64,000 bases of DNA from Palsa-465 sp963800475 (GCA_963800475.1 CAWDAZ010000004.1:744001-808000), one strand, 5' to 3'. Shown: positions 24,605 to 33,732, counted from the first letter of the stretch. Notes: generated by a model from the sequence alone, not told the origin. Numbers and translations: made by a program.

Positions 24605-24621
24605 TCACCCGCATCGGGTGA
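24605..24621 (+). promoter_or_regulatory. island palindrome, site 2
   Basis: TCACCC-GCATC-GGGTGA: exact match to the consensus (also readable as TCACCCG-CAT-CGGGTGA). It is 15 bases before the first in-frame ATG (24637) of the DUF2252 gene and 36 before the next (24658), and 149 bases from the divergent peptidase start. Confidence 0.6.
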
Positions 24622-24636
24622 TGTGTCCGCACCTTC

Positions 24637-26094
24637 ATGCGCGAGCATCGTCACGCGATGGTGAGCGTGGCCCCCAGGAGGAAGGGCGCGGAGATTCCGC
24701 ACCTGACGGTCGCCGAACGCGAGGCACGAGGCAAGGCTGCCCGAACCGAGGTCCCACGCTCGAGCCACGCCGCCTTCGAGCCCGCGTCGGACCGTGCCGA
24801 CCCGGTCGCGCTGCTCGAGCGTCAGGCTGCCGCGCGCGTGCCCGAGCTGGTTCCGATCCGCTACGGGCGGATGCTCGTCTCGCCGTTCACGTTCTACCGA
24901 GGCGCGGCGATGATCATGGCCCACGACCTCGCGGCGACGCCGCGCTCGGGCCTCACGGTGCAGTCCTGCGGCGACGCGCACCTTTCGAACTTCGGGGTGT
25001 TCGCCTCCGCCGAGCGGCGGCTGATATTCGACATCAACGACTTCGACGAGACGCTTCCAGGCCCCTGGGAGTGGGACGTCAAGCGGCTCGCCGCGAGCAT
25101 GCTGATCGCGGCGCGCGACAACGGCTACTCCGTCACCGACCAGGACCAGATCGTGCTCGACACGGTTGGCCAGTACCGCCTCGCGATGCGCGAGTTCGCA
25201 ACGATGAGAAACCTCGCGGTCTGGTACAGCGGGCTCGAGATCGAGCAGCTGCTCCGCGAGCGCGCGGCCGACCTCCAGCCGCGCCAGGTCAAGCGGACGC
25301 AGAAGGCGCTCGAGAAGGCCCACACCCGCGACAGTATGTCCGCGTTCTCGAAGCTGACGCACGTCGTCGACGGGGAGCCGCGGATCGTCGACCAATCGCC
25401 GCTGATCGTGCCGATCGACGTGTTCGCAGAGCAGGCCGGACTGGATCGCGAGGCGCTCCTCAACGACCTGCGTGAGCTGGTGCGGGTGTACCGCGAGTCG
25501 CTCGAGTACGACCGCCGCGTGCTGGTCGAGGAGTTCCAGATGGCGGACTTCGCGCGCAAGGTGGTCGGCGTCGGGAGCGTCGGCACGCGCGCGTGGATCG
25601 CGCTGTTCTTCGGCCGCGATGGCGACGATCCGCTGTTCCTGCAGCTGAAGGAGGCGGACGCGTCGGTGTTGGAGCAGGCGCTCGGTCCGAGCGAGTTCGA
25701 GAACCACGGCCAGCGGGTCGTCACCGGGCAGCGGCTGATGCAGGCCTCGAGCGACATCATGCTCGGGTGGCTGCACGTCGAGTCGCCACTCGACGGGCAG
25801 CCGAGGGACTTCTACGCGCGCCAGCTCAAGGACTGGAAGGGCTCGGTCGAGATCGATCAACTGCCCCCGGCGGGGATGGGCATCTACGGCAAGCTGTGCG
25901 GCTGGACGCTCGCGCGCGCCCACGCCCGCAGCGGCGACCGGATCGCGATCGCCACCTACCTCGGGAAGGCGGACAGCTTCGACCGCGCGATCCTGGGGTT
26001 CTCGCGCGCGTACGCCGACCAGAACGAGAGCGACTACAAGCTGCTGGTCGAGGCGGTCAAGTCGGGCAGGATCGTCGCGCAGACGGGGGTCTGA
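24637..26094 (+). CDS. DUF2252 family protein
   Basis: A 485-residue cytoplasmic protein of the DUF2252 family, which has a kinase-like fold. Landmarks: RYGRMLVSPFTFYRGAAMIMAHDLA, QSCGDAHLSNFGVFAS with the HLSNFG motif like the catalytic loop (HxDxxxxN) of aminoglycoside-phosphotransferase folds, and FDINDFDETLPGPWEWDVKRLAAS with a DFD-type metal site. A small-molecule kinase function is plausible but unproven. Start is ATG 24637 or 24658. Palindrome site 2 lies in its promoter. Followed by the diacylglycerol-kinase-like gene almost without a gap. Confidence 0.83.
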   Translation: MREHRHAMVSVAPRRKGAEIPHLTVAEREARGKAARTEVPRSSHAAFEPASDRADPVALLERQAAARVPELVPIRYGRMLVSPFTFYRGAAMIMAHDLAATPRSGLTVQSCGDAHLSNFGVFASAERRLIFDINDFDETLPGPWEWDVKRLAASMLIAARDNGYSVTDQDQIVLDTVGQYRLAMREFATMRNLAVWYSGLEIEQLLRERAADLQPRQVKRTQKALEKAHTRDSMSAFSKLTHVVDGEPRIVDQSPLIVPIDVFAEQAGLDREALLNDLRELVRVYRESLEYDRRVLVEEFQMADFARKVVGVGSVGTRAWIALFFGRDGDDPLFLQLKEADASVLEQALGPSEFENHGQRVVTGQRLMQASSDIMLGWLHVESPLDGQPRDFYARQLKDWKGSVEIDQLPPAGMGIYGKLCGWTLARAHARSGDRIAIATYLGKADSFDRAILGFSRAYADQNESDYKLLVEAVKSGRIVAQTGV

Positions 26095-26167
26095 GCTGGG
26101 CTCACGGAGGCTCTGGGCGCTCAGCGCGCTGCTGCTCGCGATCGCGACGGTCGCGCTCGCGGTCGCG

Positions 26168-27382
26168 GTGGCGATCGCGGCGTTCCCCAACGGCCTGACG
26201 GTGCTCGCGTGCCTGGTGGTCGCGATGATCGTCGCCTGGTACGCAGTGCAGCGGCGGGGTATCGCGCGGCGCGCCGGAACCGCGGTCGCGGCGCTGTTCC
26301 TCGCGGGGGCGGTCGTGCTGGTGGTGGTTGAGGGCAAGGTGGTTGGCAACCTGCTGGTGGTCGTGGTTGGCGTGGCTGCGCTCGCGGCGGCACGGCGCGC
26401 GTTCACGGTGCACGTTCATCTCGCGTCCGTGGATCCGCCCGCTCACCCGGCGCTGTTCTACAACCCGAAGTCGGGCGGCGGCAAAGCCGAGCGCTTCCAC
26501 CTCGCCGACGAGGCGCGCAGCAGGGGGATCGAGCCGATCGAGCTGCAGCCGGGTGACGACCTCGAGGAACTGGTACGGGGCGCCGTCCAGCGCGGCGCCG
26601 ACGGGCTCGCGGCGGCCGGCGGCGACGGAACGCAGGCGATCGTCGCGAGCATCGCCGCCGAGCTCGACCTTCCGTTCGCGTGCATCCCCGCCGGCACTCG
26701 CAACCATTTCGCGCTCGACCTGGGAGTCGACCGCGACGATGTCGTCGGGGCGCTCGACGCGTTCGTCGACGGGGGCGAGCGGCGCGTCGACCTGGCCGAG
26801 GTCAACGGCCAGGTATTCGTCAACAACGTCTCGCTGGGGCTGTATGCCGAGGCGGTCCAGCAGCAGGGCTACCGGGATGCGAAGCTGAGCACGCTGCTGG
26901 CGACCGTCCCCGACGTCCTCGGACCCGACGCGCGGCCGGCGAAGCTCGGATGGACGGGTCCCGCAGGCCGCGAATCCGGGGTCGCGATCCTCGTTTCCAA
27001 CAACCCGTATCGGCTCGGTCGCGCGGTCGCGTCAGGGACGCGTCCGCGGCTCGACCGCGCGCGGCTCGGGATCGCGGTGATGGCACCTACCACCGCCGGG
27101 GGGGACGGGACGTCATCCGTCCACTTCGGGCTACAGCAGTGGACCGACCGCAGGTTCAGGATCGACTCCGAAGAGCCCGTCGCCGCTGGGATCGACGGCG
27201 AGGCGGCCGTGCTCGCTCCGCCGCTTCACTTCCGCACGCGGCCCGCCGCACTGCGGGTGCGGATCGCGCCCGCTCACCCGGGGGCGTCGCCGTCGGCGCT
27301 GGTGCCGGACTCGCCGCTCGAGACCCTGGAGACGCTCGCGCGGTTCGCGCTCACGGGCGGCGACGCTCCCGAGCCGGGGTGA
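26168..27382 (+). CDS. diacylglycerol kinase-like lipid kinase with membrane N-terminus
   Basis: A 404-residue protein from GTG 26168. The first 90 residues hold two or more membrane segments (LTVLACLVVAMIVAWY, AVAALFLAGAVVLVVVEGKVVGNLLVVVVG). The DAGK catalytic domain follows: FYNPKSGGGKAERF, AAGGDGTQAIVASI (the GGDGT nucleotide site) and IPAGTRNHFALDLG. It would phosphorylate a lipid at the membrane. The reading frame continues upstream as a hydrophobic helix to CTG 26096, two bases after the DUF2252 stop, with no better start; the true N-terminus may be there. Confidence 0.82.
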   Translation: MAIAAFPNGLTVLACLVVAMIVAWYAVQRRGIARRAGTAVAALFLAGAVVLVVVEGKVVGNLLVVVVGVAALAAARRAFTVHVHLASVDPPAHPALFYNPKSGGGKAERFHLADEARSRGIEPIELQPGDDLEELVRGAVQRGADGLAAAGGDGTQAIVASIAAELDLPFACIPAGTRNHFALDLGVDRDDVVGALDAFVDGGERRVDLAEVNGQVFVNNVSLGLYAEAVQQQGYRDAKLSTLLATVPDVLGPDARPAKLGWTGPAGRESGVAILVSNNPYRLGRAVASGTRPRLDRARLGIAVMAPTTAGGDGTSSVHFGLQQWTDRRFRIDSEEPVAAGIDGEAAVLAPPLHFRTRPAALRVRIAPAHPGASPSALVPDSPLETLETLARFALTGGDAPEPG

Positions 27383-27387
27383 ACGGC

Positions 27388-27591
27388 TCAGTCGCGGGCG
27401 ATCACGCGGTCGACCTCGACCTGAGCGCCCTCGCGCGTGTCGGCATAAACGACGATCACGACCGGCGGGCCGCCGAACCACGCGGCGGTCTCGCCCTCGC
27501 CGACGTACTCGGCCGGTCGCTGGGAGCCGTCAGGCTCCATCACCCAGACCGGCTGTCCGCGGTGGAAGCGGCTGTCGCCGATCTCGCTCAT
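27388..27591 (-). CDS. small hypothetical protein
   Basis: A 67-residue protein from ATG 27591 (MSEIGDSRFHRGQPVWVMEPDGSQ). The sequence suggests a small beta-barrel like those of SH3-type modules (GQPVWVMEPDGSQRPAEYVGEG ... PPVVIVVYADTREGAQVEVDRVI). Function unknown. It is convergent with the lipid kinase gene, with 5 bases between them. Confidence 0.6.
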   Translation of the reverse strand: MSEIGDSRFHRGQPVWVMEPDGSQRPAEYVGEGETAAWFGGPPVVIVVYADTREGAQVEVDRVIARD

Positions 27592-27612
27592 CGCCGCCGA
27601 CCCTACCGGGAT

Positions 27613-27638
27613 CGGGCCCGGTCGCACGACCGGGCCCG
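27613..27638. terminator. hairpin between small gene and DUF7144 gene
   Basis: CGGGCCCGGTCG and CGACCGGGCCCG form a perfect 12-bp stem around a 2-base loop. It lies 25 bases past the stop of the minus-strand DUF7144 gene and probably ends that transcript. No T-run. Confidence 0.65.
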
Positions 27639-27663
27639 GCTCCGGCTTTCGACGCCGAGTCCC

Positions 27664-28062
27664 CTACGCGGGGGGTGCGTTGACCCGGTCAATCGGCTCC
27701 CCATAGATGATGAGCCCGTGGATGATGTAGATGCTGAGCGCGAAGATCGCGATCCCCAGGAACGGGTACGAAGGGAGCTGGAGCAGCGACTCGATCGCAA
27801 CGAGCGCTCCAGCGAAGATCCCAAACCAGCGACCGAAGCCGCCCCCGCCGAACAGGGACGCGGACGCCAGCAGCTCGATCACCCCGAGGATCAGTGTCAC
27901 CCAGCCCCACGTCTTCAAGCTGCCGAACACATAGTGCTGGTTTGCCGCGAAGAAGTGCGAGTTCGAGATCGCGGCGATGCCGTAGATGATGTTCAGCACC
28001 CCGCCGATCAGCAGCAGCACGGCCGCAAAGATGGCCCTACCCAGGCCCCTCACGTTATCCAC
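27664..28062 (-). CDS. DUF7144-like membrane protein
   Basis: A 132-residue protein with four membrane segments: AIFAAVLLLIGGVLNIIYGIAAI, TWGWVTLILGVIELLASASLF, WFGIFAGALVAIESLLQLP and FLGIAIFALSIYIIHGLIIYG. HYVFGSLKTWGWVTLILGVI resembles the conserved centre of DUF7144 proteins. GTG 28062 is preceded by AAGGAG at an eight-base distance; a longer frame to 28110 lacks such a site. Divergent from PPK2 across two island palindromes. Confidence 0.75.
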   Translation of the reverse strand: MDNVRGLGRAIFAAVLLLIGGVLNIIYGIAAISNSHFFAANQHYVFGSLKTWGWVTLILGVIELLASASLFGGGGFGRWFGIFAGALVAIESLLQLPSYPFLGIAIFALSIYIIHGLIIYGEPIDRVNAPPA

Positions 28063-28157
28063 GGTCCATTCTCCTTCCAGTAGCGGTGGTCCCACATCGA
28101 GGCGGGACATAACTTGCTCTCACGAGAAGAAGATTCGACGAACCACCGCTGTTTTCC

Positions 28158-28174
28158 TCATCCGGAAGGGATGA
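28158..28174 (+). promoter_or_regulatory. island palindrome, site 3
   Basis: TCATCC-GGAAG-GGATGA: exact and fully symmetric half-sites. It lies 95 bases upstream of the DUF7144 start and 105 bases upstream of the PPK2 start. Confidence 0.6.
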
Positions 28175-28205
28175 TGCACACCGTCTCCCACTCGCTCTGG
28201 AGCCT

Positions 28206-28222
28206 TCACCTGAACCGGATGA
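28206..28222 (+). promoter_or_regulatory. island palindrome, site 4
   Basis: TCACCT-GAACC-GGATGA: one mismatch. It lies 57 bases upstream of the PPK2 start and 48 bases (about 4.6 helical turns, centre to centre) from site 3. This is the only promoter region with two copies. Confidence 0.55.
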
Positions 28223-28279
28223 TGAATCTGAGCGAGGCTCGGGCATCGTGGAGGCACCAGCAAACGTTCGGAGGCAGAA

Positions 28280-29260
28280 GTGGCGACTAGGCGCCGGCGC
28301 CTAACCCAGAAGCAGCGCCAACGTGTGGCCGACTTCGTGATGCAGCTCCAGGTCGAGCCCGGCTCGAAGGTGGTCCTCTCCAAGGACTTCGATCCGGCCT
28401 TCAAGGCCGGTGTCAAGCAGAAAAAGAAGGATGGGGTCGAGCTGCTGGACCTCGGTGTCCAGATGCTTGCCGAGTATCAGGCACGGCTGGCCGCCCAGGA
28501 CACGTGGGGGGTGCTGGTGATCCTGCAGGCGCTGGACGCGGCGGGCAAAGACGGGACGATCCGCCATGTGATGAGCGGCGTCAACCCGCAGGGCGTCCGC
28601 GTACACAGCTTCAAGGTCCCGTCGGCCGAGGAGCACGACCACGACTACCTGTGGCGCTACGCACAGCGGCTGCCGCGCCGGGGTGAGATCGGGATCTTCA
28701 ACCGGTCGCACTACGAGGAGGTGCTGGTGGTCCGGGTGCATCCCGAGTACCTCGACCGCGAACGGCTTCCGTCGCAGGCGAAGAAGCGTGACATCTGGAG
28801 GCGCCGGTACCGCGAGATCAACGACTGGGAGCGCTACCTGTCCGAGAACGGGTTCCGGATCGTGAAGCTGTTCCTTAATTTGTCCAAGGAGGAGCAGCGC
28901 ACCCGGTTCCTACGGCGGCTCGACCTTCCCGACCACAACTGGAAGTTCTCACAAGCCGACGTCGCTGAGCGCGAGCACTGGGAGCGTTATCAGCAGGCTT
29001 TCTCGGAGATGCTCTCGCACACGAGCACGGAGTGGGCGCCGTGGTACGTGATCCCGGCTGACCGCAAATGGTTCGGCCGGATGAGCGCGGCGGCGGTGCT
29101 GGCGAAGACGCTGTTCGAGCTGGATCCGCGGTTCCCGACCGTCGGCAAGCGGCAGCGCGAGGCGCTGCGCGAGGTCAGGGAGGCGCTCAAGGCGCAGGCA
29201 CCGAAGGGCGCCGCGCCGGACCCGTTCGAGCAGGCCCGCGGGGAGGGTGGAGCACCCTAG
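28280..29260 (+). CDS. ppk2: polyphosphate kinase 2 (class III-like)
   Basis: A 326-residue PPK2-family enzyme, which moves phosphate from polyphosphate to nucleotides. Walker A is ALDAAGKDGTIRHVMSG near 92-108; the second block EIGIFNRSHYEEVLVVRVHPE near 137-157 carries Walker B; lid residues follow (RRYREINDWERYL, NLSKEEQRTRFLRRL). GKDG with NPQGVRVHSFKVPS matches class III, whose members can charge AMP and ADP. Starts GTG 28280 behind GGAGGCAGAAGT. Followed 11 bases later by the P-type ATPase gene. Confidence 0.88.
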   Translation: MATRRRRLTQKQRQRVADFVMQLQVEPGSKVVLSKDFDPAFKAGVKQKKKDGVELLDLGVQMLAEYQARLAAQDTWGVLVILQALDAAGKDGTIRHVMSGVNPQGVRVHSFKVPSAEEHDHDYLWRYAQRLPRRGEIGIFNRSHYEEVLVVRVHPEYLDRERLPSQAKKRDIWRRRYREINDWERYLSENGFRIVKLFLNLSKEEQRTRFLRRLDLPDHNWKFSQADVAEREHWERYQQAFSEMLSHTSTEWAPWYVIPADRKWFGRMSAAAVLAKTLFELDPRFPTVGKRQREALREVREALKAQAPKGAAPDPFEQARGEGGAP

Positions 29261-29271
29261 CCGACGCTCCG

Positions 29272-32004
29272 ATGACGGACACGACCGCCACCACCGCCGT
29301 TCAGCAGCCCGCCGGCACGGATAGCTGGTACGGGCTCTCCGCCCAGGACGTGGTCAAGCGGATCGCGGTCGACCCGGCGGCCGGGCTCTCGAGTCAGCGG
29401 GCCGCCGAGCTGCTCGAGCGGCACGGTCCCAACACCCTGCCGGCCGAGGAGTCAACTCCCGGGTGGAAACGGTTCCTCGCCCAGTACCGGAGCTACATGC
29501 AGATGATCCTGGTGGCGGCCGCGATCGTCTCGCTGGCGATCAAGCAATGGAGCACGGGTGTGCTGCTGATCGCGATCACGGTGGTCAACGCGGTGGTGGG
29601 ACTGCGCCAGGAGGGCAAGGCGGAGAGCGCGATGAACGCGCTCCAGGCGATGGTGAAGGCCACCGCTCGGGTGCGTCGCGACGGGTCCGAGGCCCAGGTC
29701 GACGCCGAGCAGGTCGTCGTCGGGGACGTGGTGCTGCTGGCCGCCGGGGACGACGTGCCGGCCGATGGACGCATCATCGAGGCGAGCGCGTTGCAGATCG
29801 ACGAGTCGGCGCTGACGGGCGAGAGCGTCCCCGCGTCAAAAGGGGTCGACGTGCCGGAGGGCGATGGTCTCAACCCGGGTGATCAAACGGACATGGCGTT
29901 CATGCACACCCCGGTCACGCACGGAAGCGCCGTGATGATCGTGACCGCCACCGGCGCGGACACCCAGGTCGGCAAGATCGCCGGGATGCTGGCGAGCACT
30001 GCGCGCGAGCAGACGCCGCTGACCAAGCAGCTGAACACGCTCACGCTGTGGATCGCCGGAGCCGCCGGGTTGACGATGGTGATCATGTTCGTGCTGGGGG
30101 CGCAGCGAGGCCAGTCCGCGGACGTCGTGTTCGCCAGCGCCGTAGCGCTTGCGATCGCGGCGATCCCGGAAGCGATGCCGACGGTCCTGCAGGTGGTCAT
30201 GTCGCTCGGGGCGGGGGACCTCGCCAAGCATGGCGCGGTGCTGAAGGACCTCTCCTCGGTGGAGACGCTCGGATCGACCTCGGCGATCAACTCGGACAAG
30301 ACCGGGACGCTGACGATGAATCAGATGACGGCGGTCGAGGTGGTCGACCCGACCGACCGCTACACGATCTCCGGGTCGGGCTATGAGCTCGAGGGCTCGG
30401 TGCAGCACGCTGCGGGTTCGACGGACACGATCGAGGACGCGATCCTGCCGTACGTCGTCGCAAGCGACGCGAAGCTCGTCAAGGGGAAACTGGTCGGCGA
30501 CCCGACTGAGGGCGCGCTGCTGGTGCTCGCGCACAAGGCGGGTCTCGACGCCGACACCACCAGGGAACGCTACCCGCGCCTCGCCACGCTGCCGTTCGAT
30601 CCCACCTACAAGCTGATGGCCGCGTTCACGAGGGCGTCGGACGCGTCGGGGAAGGACGTCGTGCGCTGCTGGGTGAAGGGCGCGGCGCCGGCGGTCATGA
30701 GCCACGCAGGGAGCGCGCTGTCCGGGGGTGAAAGCGTCCTCTGGGACGAGGACCTCCGCACCCGCTCTGAGGCCAACGTCCGGCGGATGGAGGAGGACGG
30801 GCTGCGCGTGATGGCGGGCGGCTTCAGGGATCTCGATCCGGGATCGTTCGACGCCGCAGGCGACCTGCTGAGCTACGTCGACGGGCTCGAGATGACGAGC
30901 CTCGTTGGCATGATCGATCCTCCGCGCGCCGAGTCGAGGCAATCGGTGCACGACGCTCACGGGGCGCACATCCGCGTGCGGATGGTCACGGGCGACGACG
31001 TGATCACCGGTCAGGCGATCGCCACCCAGCTCGGGATCGACGGCGAGGCGATCCTCGGCTCGGAGTTCGCCGCACTCGACGAGTCGGAGCGCCTCGAGCG
31101 GATCGACCAGATCGGCGTCGTCGGCCGCGTCGCCCCGGAGCACAAGGTGCTGCTCGTCGACACCCTGAAGAAGAAGGGGGAGGTCGTGGCGATGACGGGC
31201 GATGGCGTGAACGACGCGCCGTCGATCAAGGCCGCGCACATCGGCGTTGCGATGGGCTCGGGCACCGAGGTCGCCAAGAACGCAGGCCGGATGATCCTCA
31301 CCGACGACAACTTCGCGACGATCGTGCGCGCCGTCGGCGAGGGTCGCAAGCTCTACGACAACCTCAGCAAGTACGTCCGCTTCGTGATGATCTCGCTGGT
31401 CGCGTTCGTGCTCACGTTCCTGGGGGCCACGCTGCTCAACATCGCGGCCGGCGAGCCGTTCTCGCCGGCGCAGGTCCTGTACATCCACTTCGCCGTCAGC
31501 GCTCCGTTCGGGATCAGCCTCGGGCTGGACCAGGCGACCACGGACCTGATGCGCCGCCGCCCCCGTCCAAGCACGGAGTCGATCGTCAACCGGAGCGTGC
31601 AGCTGACGGCCGGCCTCGTGGGCCTGTACATGGCGATCGTGATGGACGCGCTGATCTACTTCGGCAAGCAGCACTACCACAGCACCGCGGTGGGCTCCTC
31701 GATCGGCCTGACGGCGTTCGCGCTGATGCTGATCGTCGCCGCGTTCGAGAGCCGCGGCGTCACCCGCTCGATCATCGCCCGCGAAACGTTCGACAACGCG
31801 CGGATGAACCGGACCGCGCTGATCGAGCTCGCGCTCGCGATCGCGATCACGCAGATGGACCTGTTCAACCGCCTGCTCGGCACGGTCCCACTCCGGCACG
31901 GGCAGACGTTGCTCGCGCTCGCGTCGGCCGTGTTGCTGTTCGGCCTGTGGGAGCTCGGCAAGCTGATCGCGCGGCGCCAGGGTGCTGCGAGCGCGGCCCC
32001 CTGA
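29272..32004 (+). CDS. P-type (P2-like) cation-transporting ATPase
   Basis: A 910-residue ion pump. In order: TGES actuator motif near 184, DKTGTLT with phosphorylated Asp342, KGAAPAVM nucleotide domain, and TGDGVNDAP near 643. The membrane part has M1-M2, M3-M4 and six C-terminal helices. M4 reads PEAMPTV where Ca2+ pumps have PEGLP, and the M6 region SAPFGISLGLDQATTD lacks the TDG...D of SERCA, so the ion is not obviously Ca2+. Likely an operon with ppk2: the start codon comes 11 bases after its stop. Confidence 0.87.
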   Translation: MTDTTATTAVQQPAGTDSWYGLSAQDVVKRIAVDPAAGLSSQRAAELLERHGPNTLPAEESTPGWKRFLAQYRSYMQMILVAAAIVSLAIKQWSTGVLLIAITVVNAVVGLRQEGKAESAMNALQAMVKATARVRRDGSEAQVDAEQVVVGDVVLLAAGDDVPADGRIIEASALQIDESALTGESVPASKGVDVPEGDGLNPGDQTDMAFMHTPVTHGSAVMIVTATGADTQVGKIAGMLASTAREQTPLTKQLNTLTLWIAGAAGLTMVIMFVLGAQRGQSADVVFASAVALAIAAIPEAMPTVLQVVMSLGAGDLAKHGAVLKDLSSVETLGSTSAINSDKTGTLTMNQMTAVEVVDPTDRYTISGSGYELEGSVQHAAGSTDTIEDAILPYVVASDAKLVKGKLVGDPTEGALLVLAHKAGLDADTTRERYPRLATLPFDPTYKLMAAFTRASDASGKDVVRCWVKGAAPAVMSHAGSALSGGESVLWDEDLRTRSEANVRRMEEDGLRVMAGGFRDLDPGSFDAAGDLLSYVDGLEMTSLVGMIDPPRAESRQSVHDAHGAHIRVRMVTGDDVITGQAIATQLGIDGEAILGSEFAALDESERLERIDQIGVVGRVAPEHKVLLVDTLKKKGEVVAMTGDGVNDAPSIKAAHIGVAMGSGTEVAKNAGRMILTDDNFATIVRAVGEGRKLYDNLSKYVRFVMISLVAFVLTFLGATLLNIAAGEPFSPAQVLYIHFAVSAPFGISLGLDQATTDLMRRRPRPSTESIVNRSVQLTAGLVGLYMAIVMDALIYFGKQHYHSTAVGSSIGLTAFALMLIVAAFESRGVTRSIIARETFDNARMNRTALIELALAIAITQMDLFNRLLGTVPLRHGQTLLALASAVLLFGLWELGKLIARRQGAASAAP

Positions 32005-32019
32005 TCCCGCTGAGCCTCA

Positions 32020-33732
32020 GTGACCAGCACGCGGTGGCTCCCCGGCGCGCGAGTCTTGACGACGTATCGCCGGTCGTGGCTGCGCAGCGACCTGATCGCA
32101 GGGCTCGTGCTCGCGACGCTGCTTGTACCGCAGGGAATGGCCTACGCCGAGCTCGCAGGTCTGCCCGCGATCACCGGCCTGTACACGACGATCCTGTGCC
32201 TGGCCGGCTACGCGGTGTTCGGGCCCTCGCGCGTGCTGGTGCTCGGCCCGGACTCCTCGCTCGGGCCGATGATCGCCGCGACGATCCTGCCGATCCTCGG
32301 CTCCGGCGGCGACCCCGCGCGCGCGATCGCGCTCGCGTCGATGCTGGCGCTGATCGTGGGCGCGATCATGATCTTCGCGGGGATCGCAAAGCTCGGGTTT
32401 GTCGCAGACCTGCTGTCGAAGCCGACGCAGATCGGATACATGAACGGGCTGGCGATCACGATCCTGATCGGTCAGCTGCCGAAGCTGTTCGGTTTCTCGG
32501 TGTCAGGCGACAACCTGATCGACGAGGCGCGCAAGTTCGTCGACGGCCTGTCGTCGGGCGAGGCGGTCGGCGCCGCCGTCGCGATCGGGCTCTTCAGCCT
32601 CGCGCTGATCCTCGTGCTCGGGCGATGGCTGCCGCGGATCCCGGGCGTGCTGGTGGCCGTCGTCGCCGCGATCGCCGCCTCCTCCGCGTTCGATCTGGGG
32701 CAGCACGGCGTATCGCTGGTCGGCACGCTGCCGAAGGGCTTCCCGCCGCTGACCTTCCCGCACCCGGTGTCCGACCTCGGGCTGCTGTTTGCGGGCGGCA
32801 TCGGGATCGCGCTCGTTGCGCTGACCGACACAATCTCGACGGCCTCGTCGTTCGCGGCACGCACCGGACAGGAGATCGACGGCGACCAGGAGATGATCGG
32901 GATCGGCGCCGCGAACGTGGCCGCGGGCTTCTTCCAGGGGTTCCCGGTCAGCACTAGCGGCTCGCGCACCGCCGTCGCCGAGCAGGCCGGCGCAAAGACC
33001 CAGCTGACCGGGATCGTCGGCGCGGCGCTAATCGTGCTGATGCTCGTGCTCGTCCCGGGACTGCTGCGGAGCCTGCCCAACCCGACGCTCGCCGCCGTCG
33101 TGATCGCCGCATCGCTGTCGCTCGCCGACGTCCCGGGCGTGGTGCGGCTGTGGCGCCAGCGGCGGGTCGAGTTCCTGCTGTCGATCACGGCGTTCCTCGG
33201 AGTCGCGTTGCTGGGGGTGCTCGAGGGGATCGCGGTCGCGGTCGCGCTTTCGATCCTGAACGTGTTCAGGCGCGCGTGGTGGCCGTATCAGGCCACGCTC
33301 GGCATGGTCCCCGGAATGCCCGGATACCACGACCGCGTGCAGCACCCGGACGCCGAGCAGCTTCCCGGCCTGGTGATCTTCCGTTTCGACGCGCCGCTGC
33401 TGTTCGCCAACGCGCGCACGTTCCGCGATCAGATCCGGCGCTTGGCGGGCGCCGACCCGCGCCCGCGCTGGATCGTCATGGCCGCCGAGCCGATCACGGA
33501 CGTCGACACGACGGCCGCCGACATGCTCGCCGACCTCGACGAGGAGCTCAATGGCGCCGGGGTGTCGCTGGTGTTCGCCGAGCTCAAGGACCCGGTTCGC
33601 GCGAAGCTCGAGCGCTATGAGCTGATCGGGCCGCTCGATCCCGAGCACTTCTTCCCGACGCTCGAGGCCGCGGTGGAGGCGTTCAGGTCCCGGGCTCGGA
33701 CACCGGCTGACGCGTCGGGATCCGGAGCGTGA
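32020..33732 (+). CDS. SulP family anion transporter with STAS domain
   Basis: A 570-residue secondary transporter. The N-terminal membrane part starts with DLIAGLVLATLLVPQGMAYAELAGLPAITGLY, the SulP signature; about a dozen helices run to residue 410. The cytoplasmic STAS domain spans about 430-555 (GLVIFRFDAPLLFANARTFRDQIR ... VDTTAADMLADLDEEL). It carries sulfate, bicarbonate or similar anions. Starts GTG 32020, 15 bases after the P-type ATPase, so ppk2-ATPase-SulP look like one operon. The 3' end overlaps a decayed MFS gene on the other strand. Confidence 0.88.
   Translation: MTSTRWLPGARVLTTYRRSWLRSDLIAGLVLATLLVPQGMAYAELAGLPAITGLYTTILCLAGYAVFGPSRVLVLGPDSSLGPMIAATILPILGSGGDPARAIALASMLALIVGAIMIFAGIAKLGFVADLLSKPTQIGYMNGLAITILIGQLPKLFGFSVSGDNLIDEARKFVDGLSSGEAVGAAVAIGLFSLALILVLGRWLPRIPGVLVAVVAAIAASSAFDLGQHGVSLVGTLPKGFPPLTFPHPVSDLGLLFAGGIGIALVALTDTISTASSFAARTGQEIDGDQEMIGIGAANVAAGFFQGFPVSTSGSRTAVAEQAGAKTQLTGIVGAALIVLMLVLVPGLLRSLPNPTLAAVVIAASLSLADVPGVVRLWRQRRVEFLLSITAFLGVALLGVLEGIAVAVALSILNVFRRAWWPYQATLGMVPGMPGYHDRVQHPDAEQLPGLVIFRFDAPLLFANARTFRDQIRRLAGADPRPRWIVMAAEPITDVDTTAADMLADLDEELNGAGVSLVFAELKDPVRAKLERYELIGPLDPEHFFPTLEAAVEAFRSRARTPADASGSGA

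Noticed and set aside
29836..31899. 687-residue frame opposite the P-type ATPase
   Set aside because: Antisense shadow; rich in Arg, His and Asp with no domain, and the plus-strand gene has all motifs.
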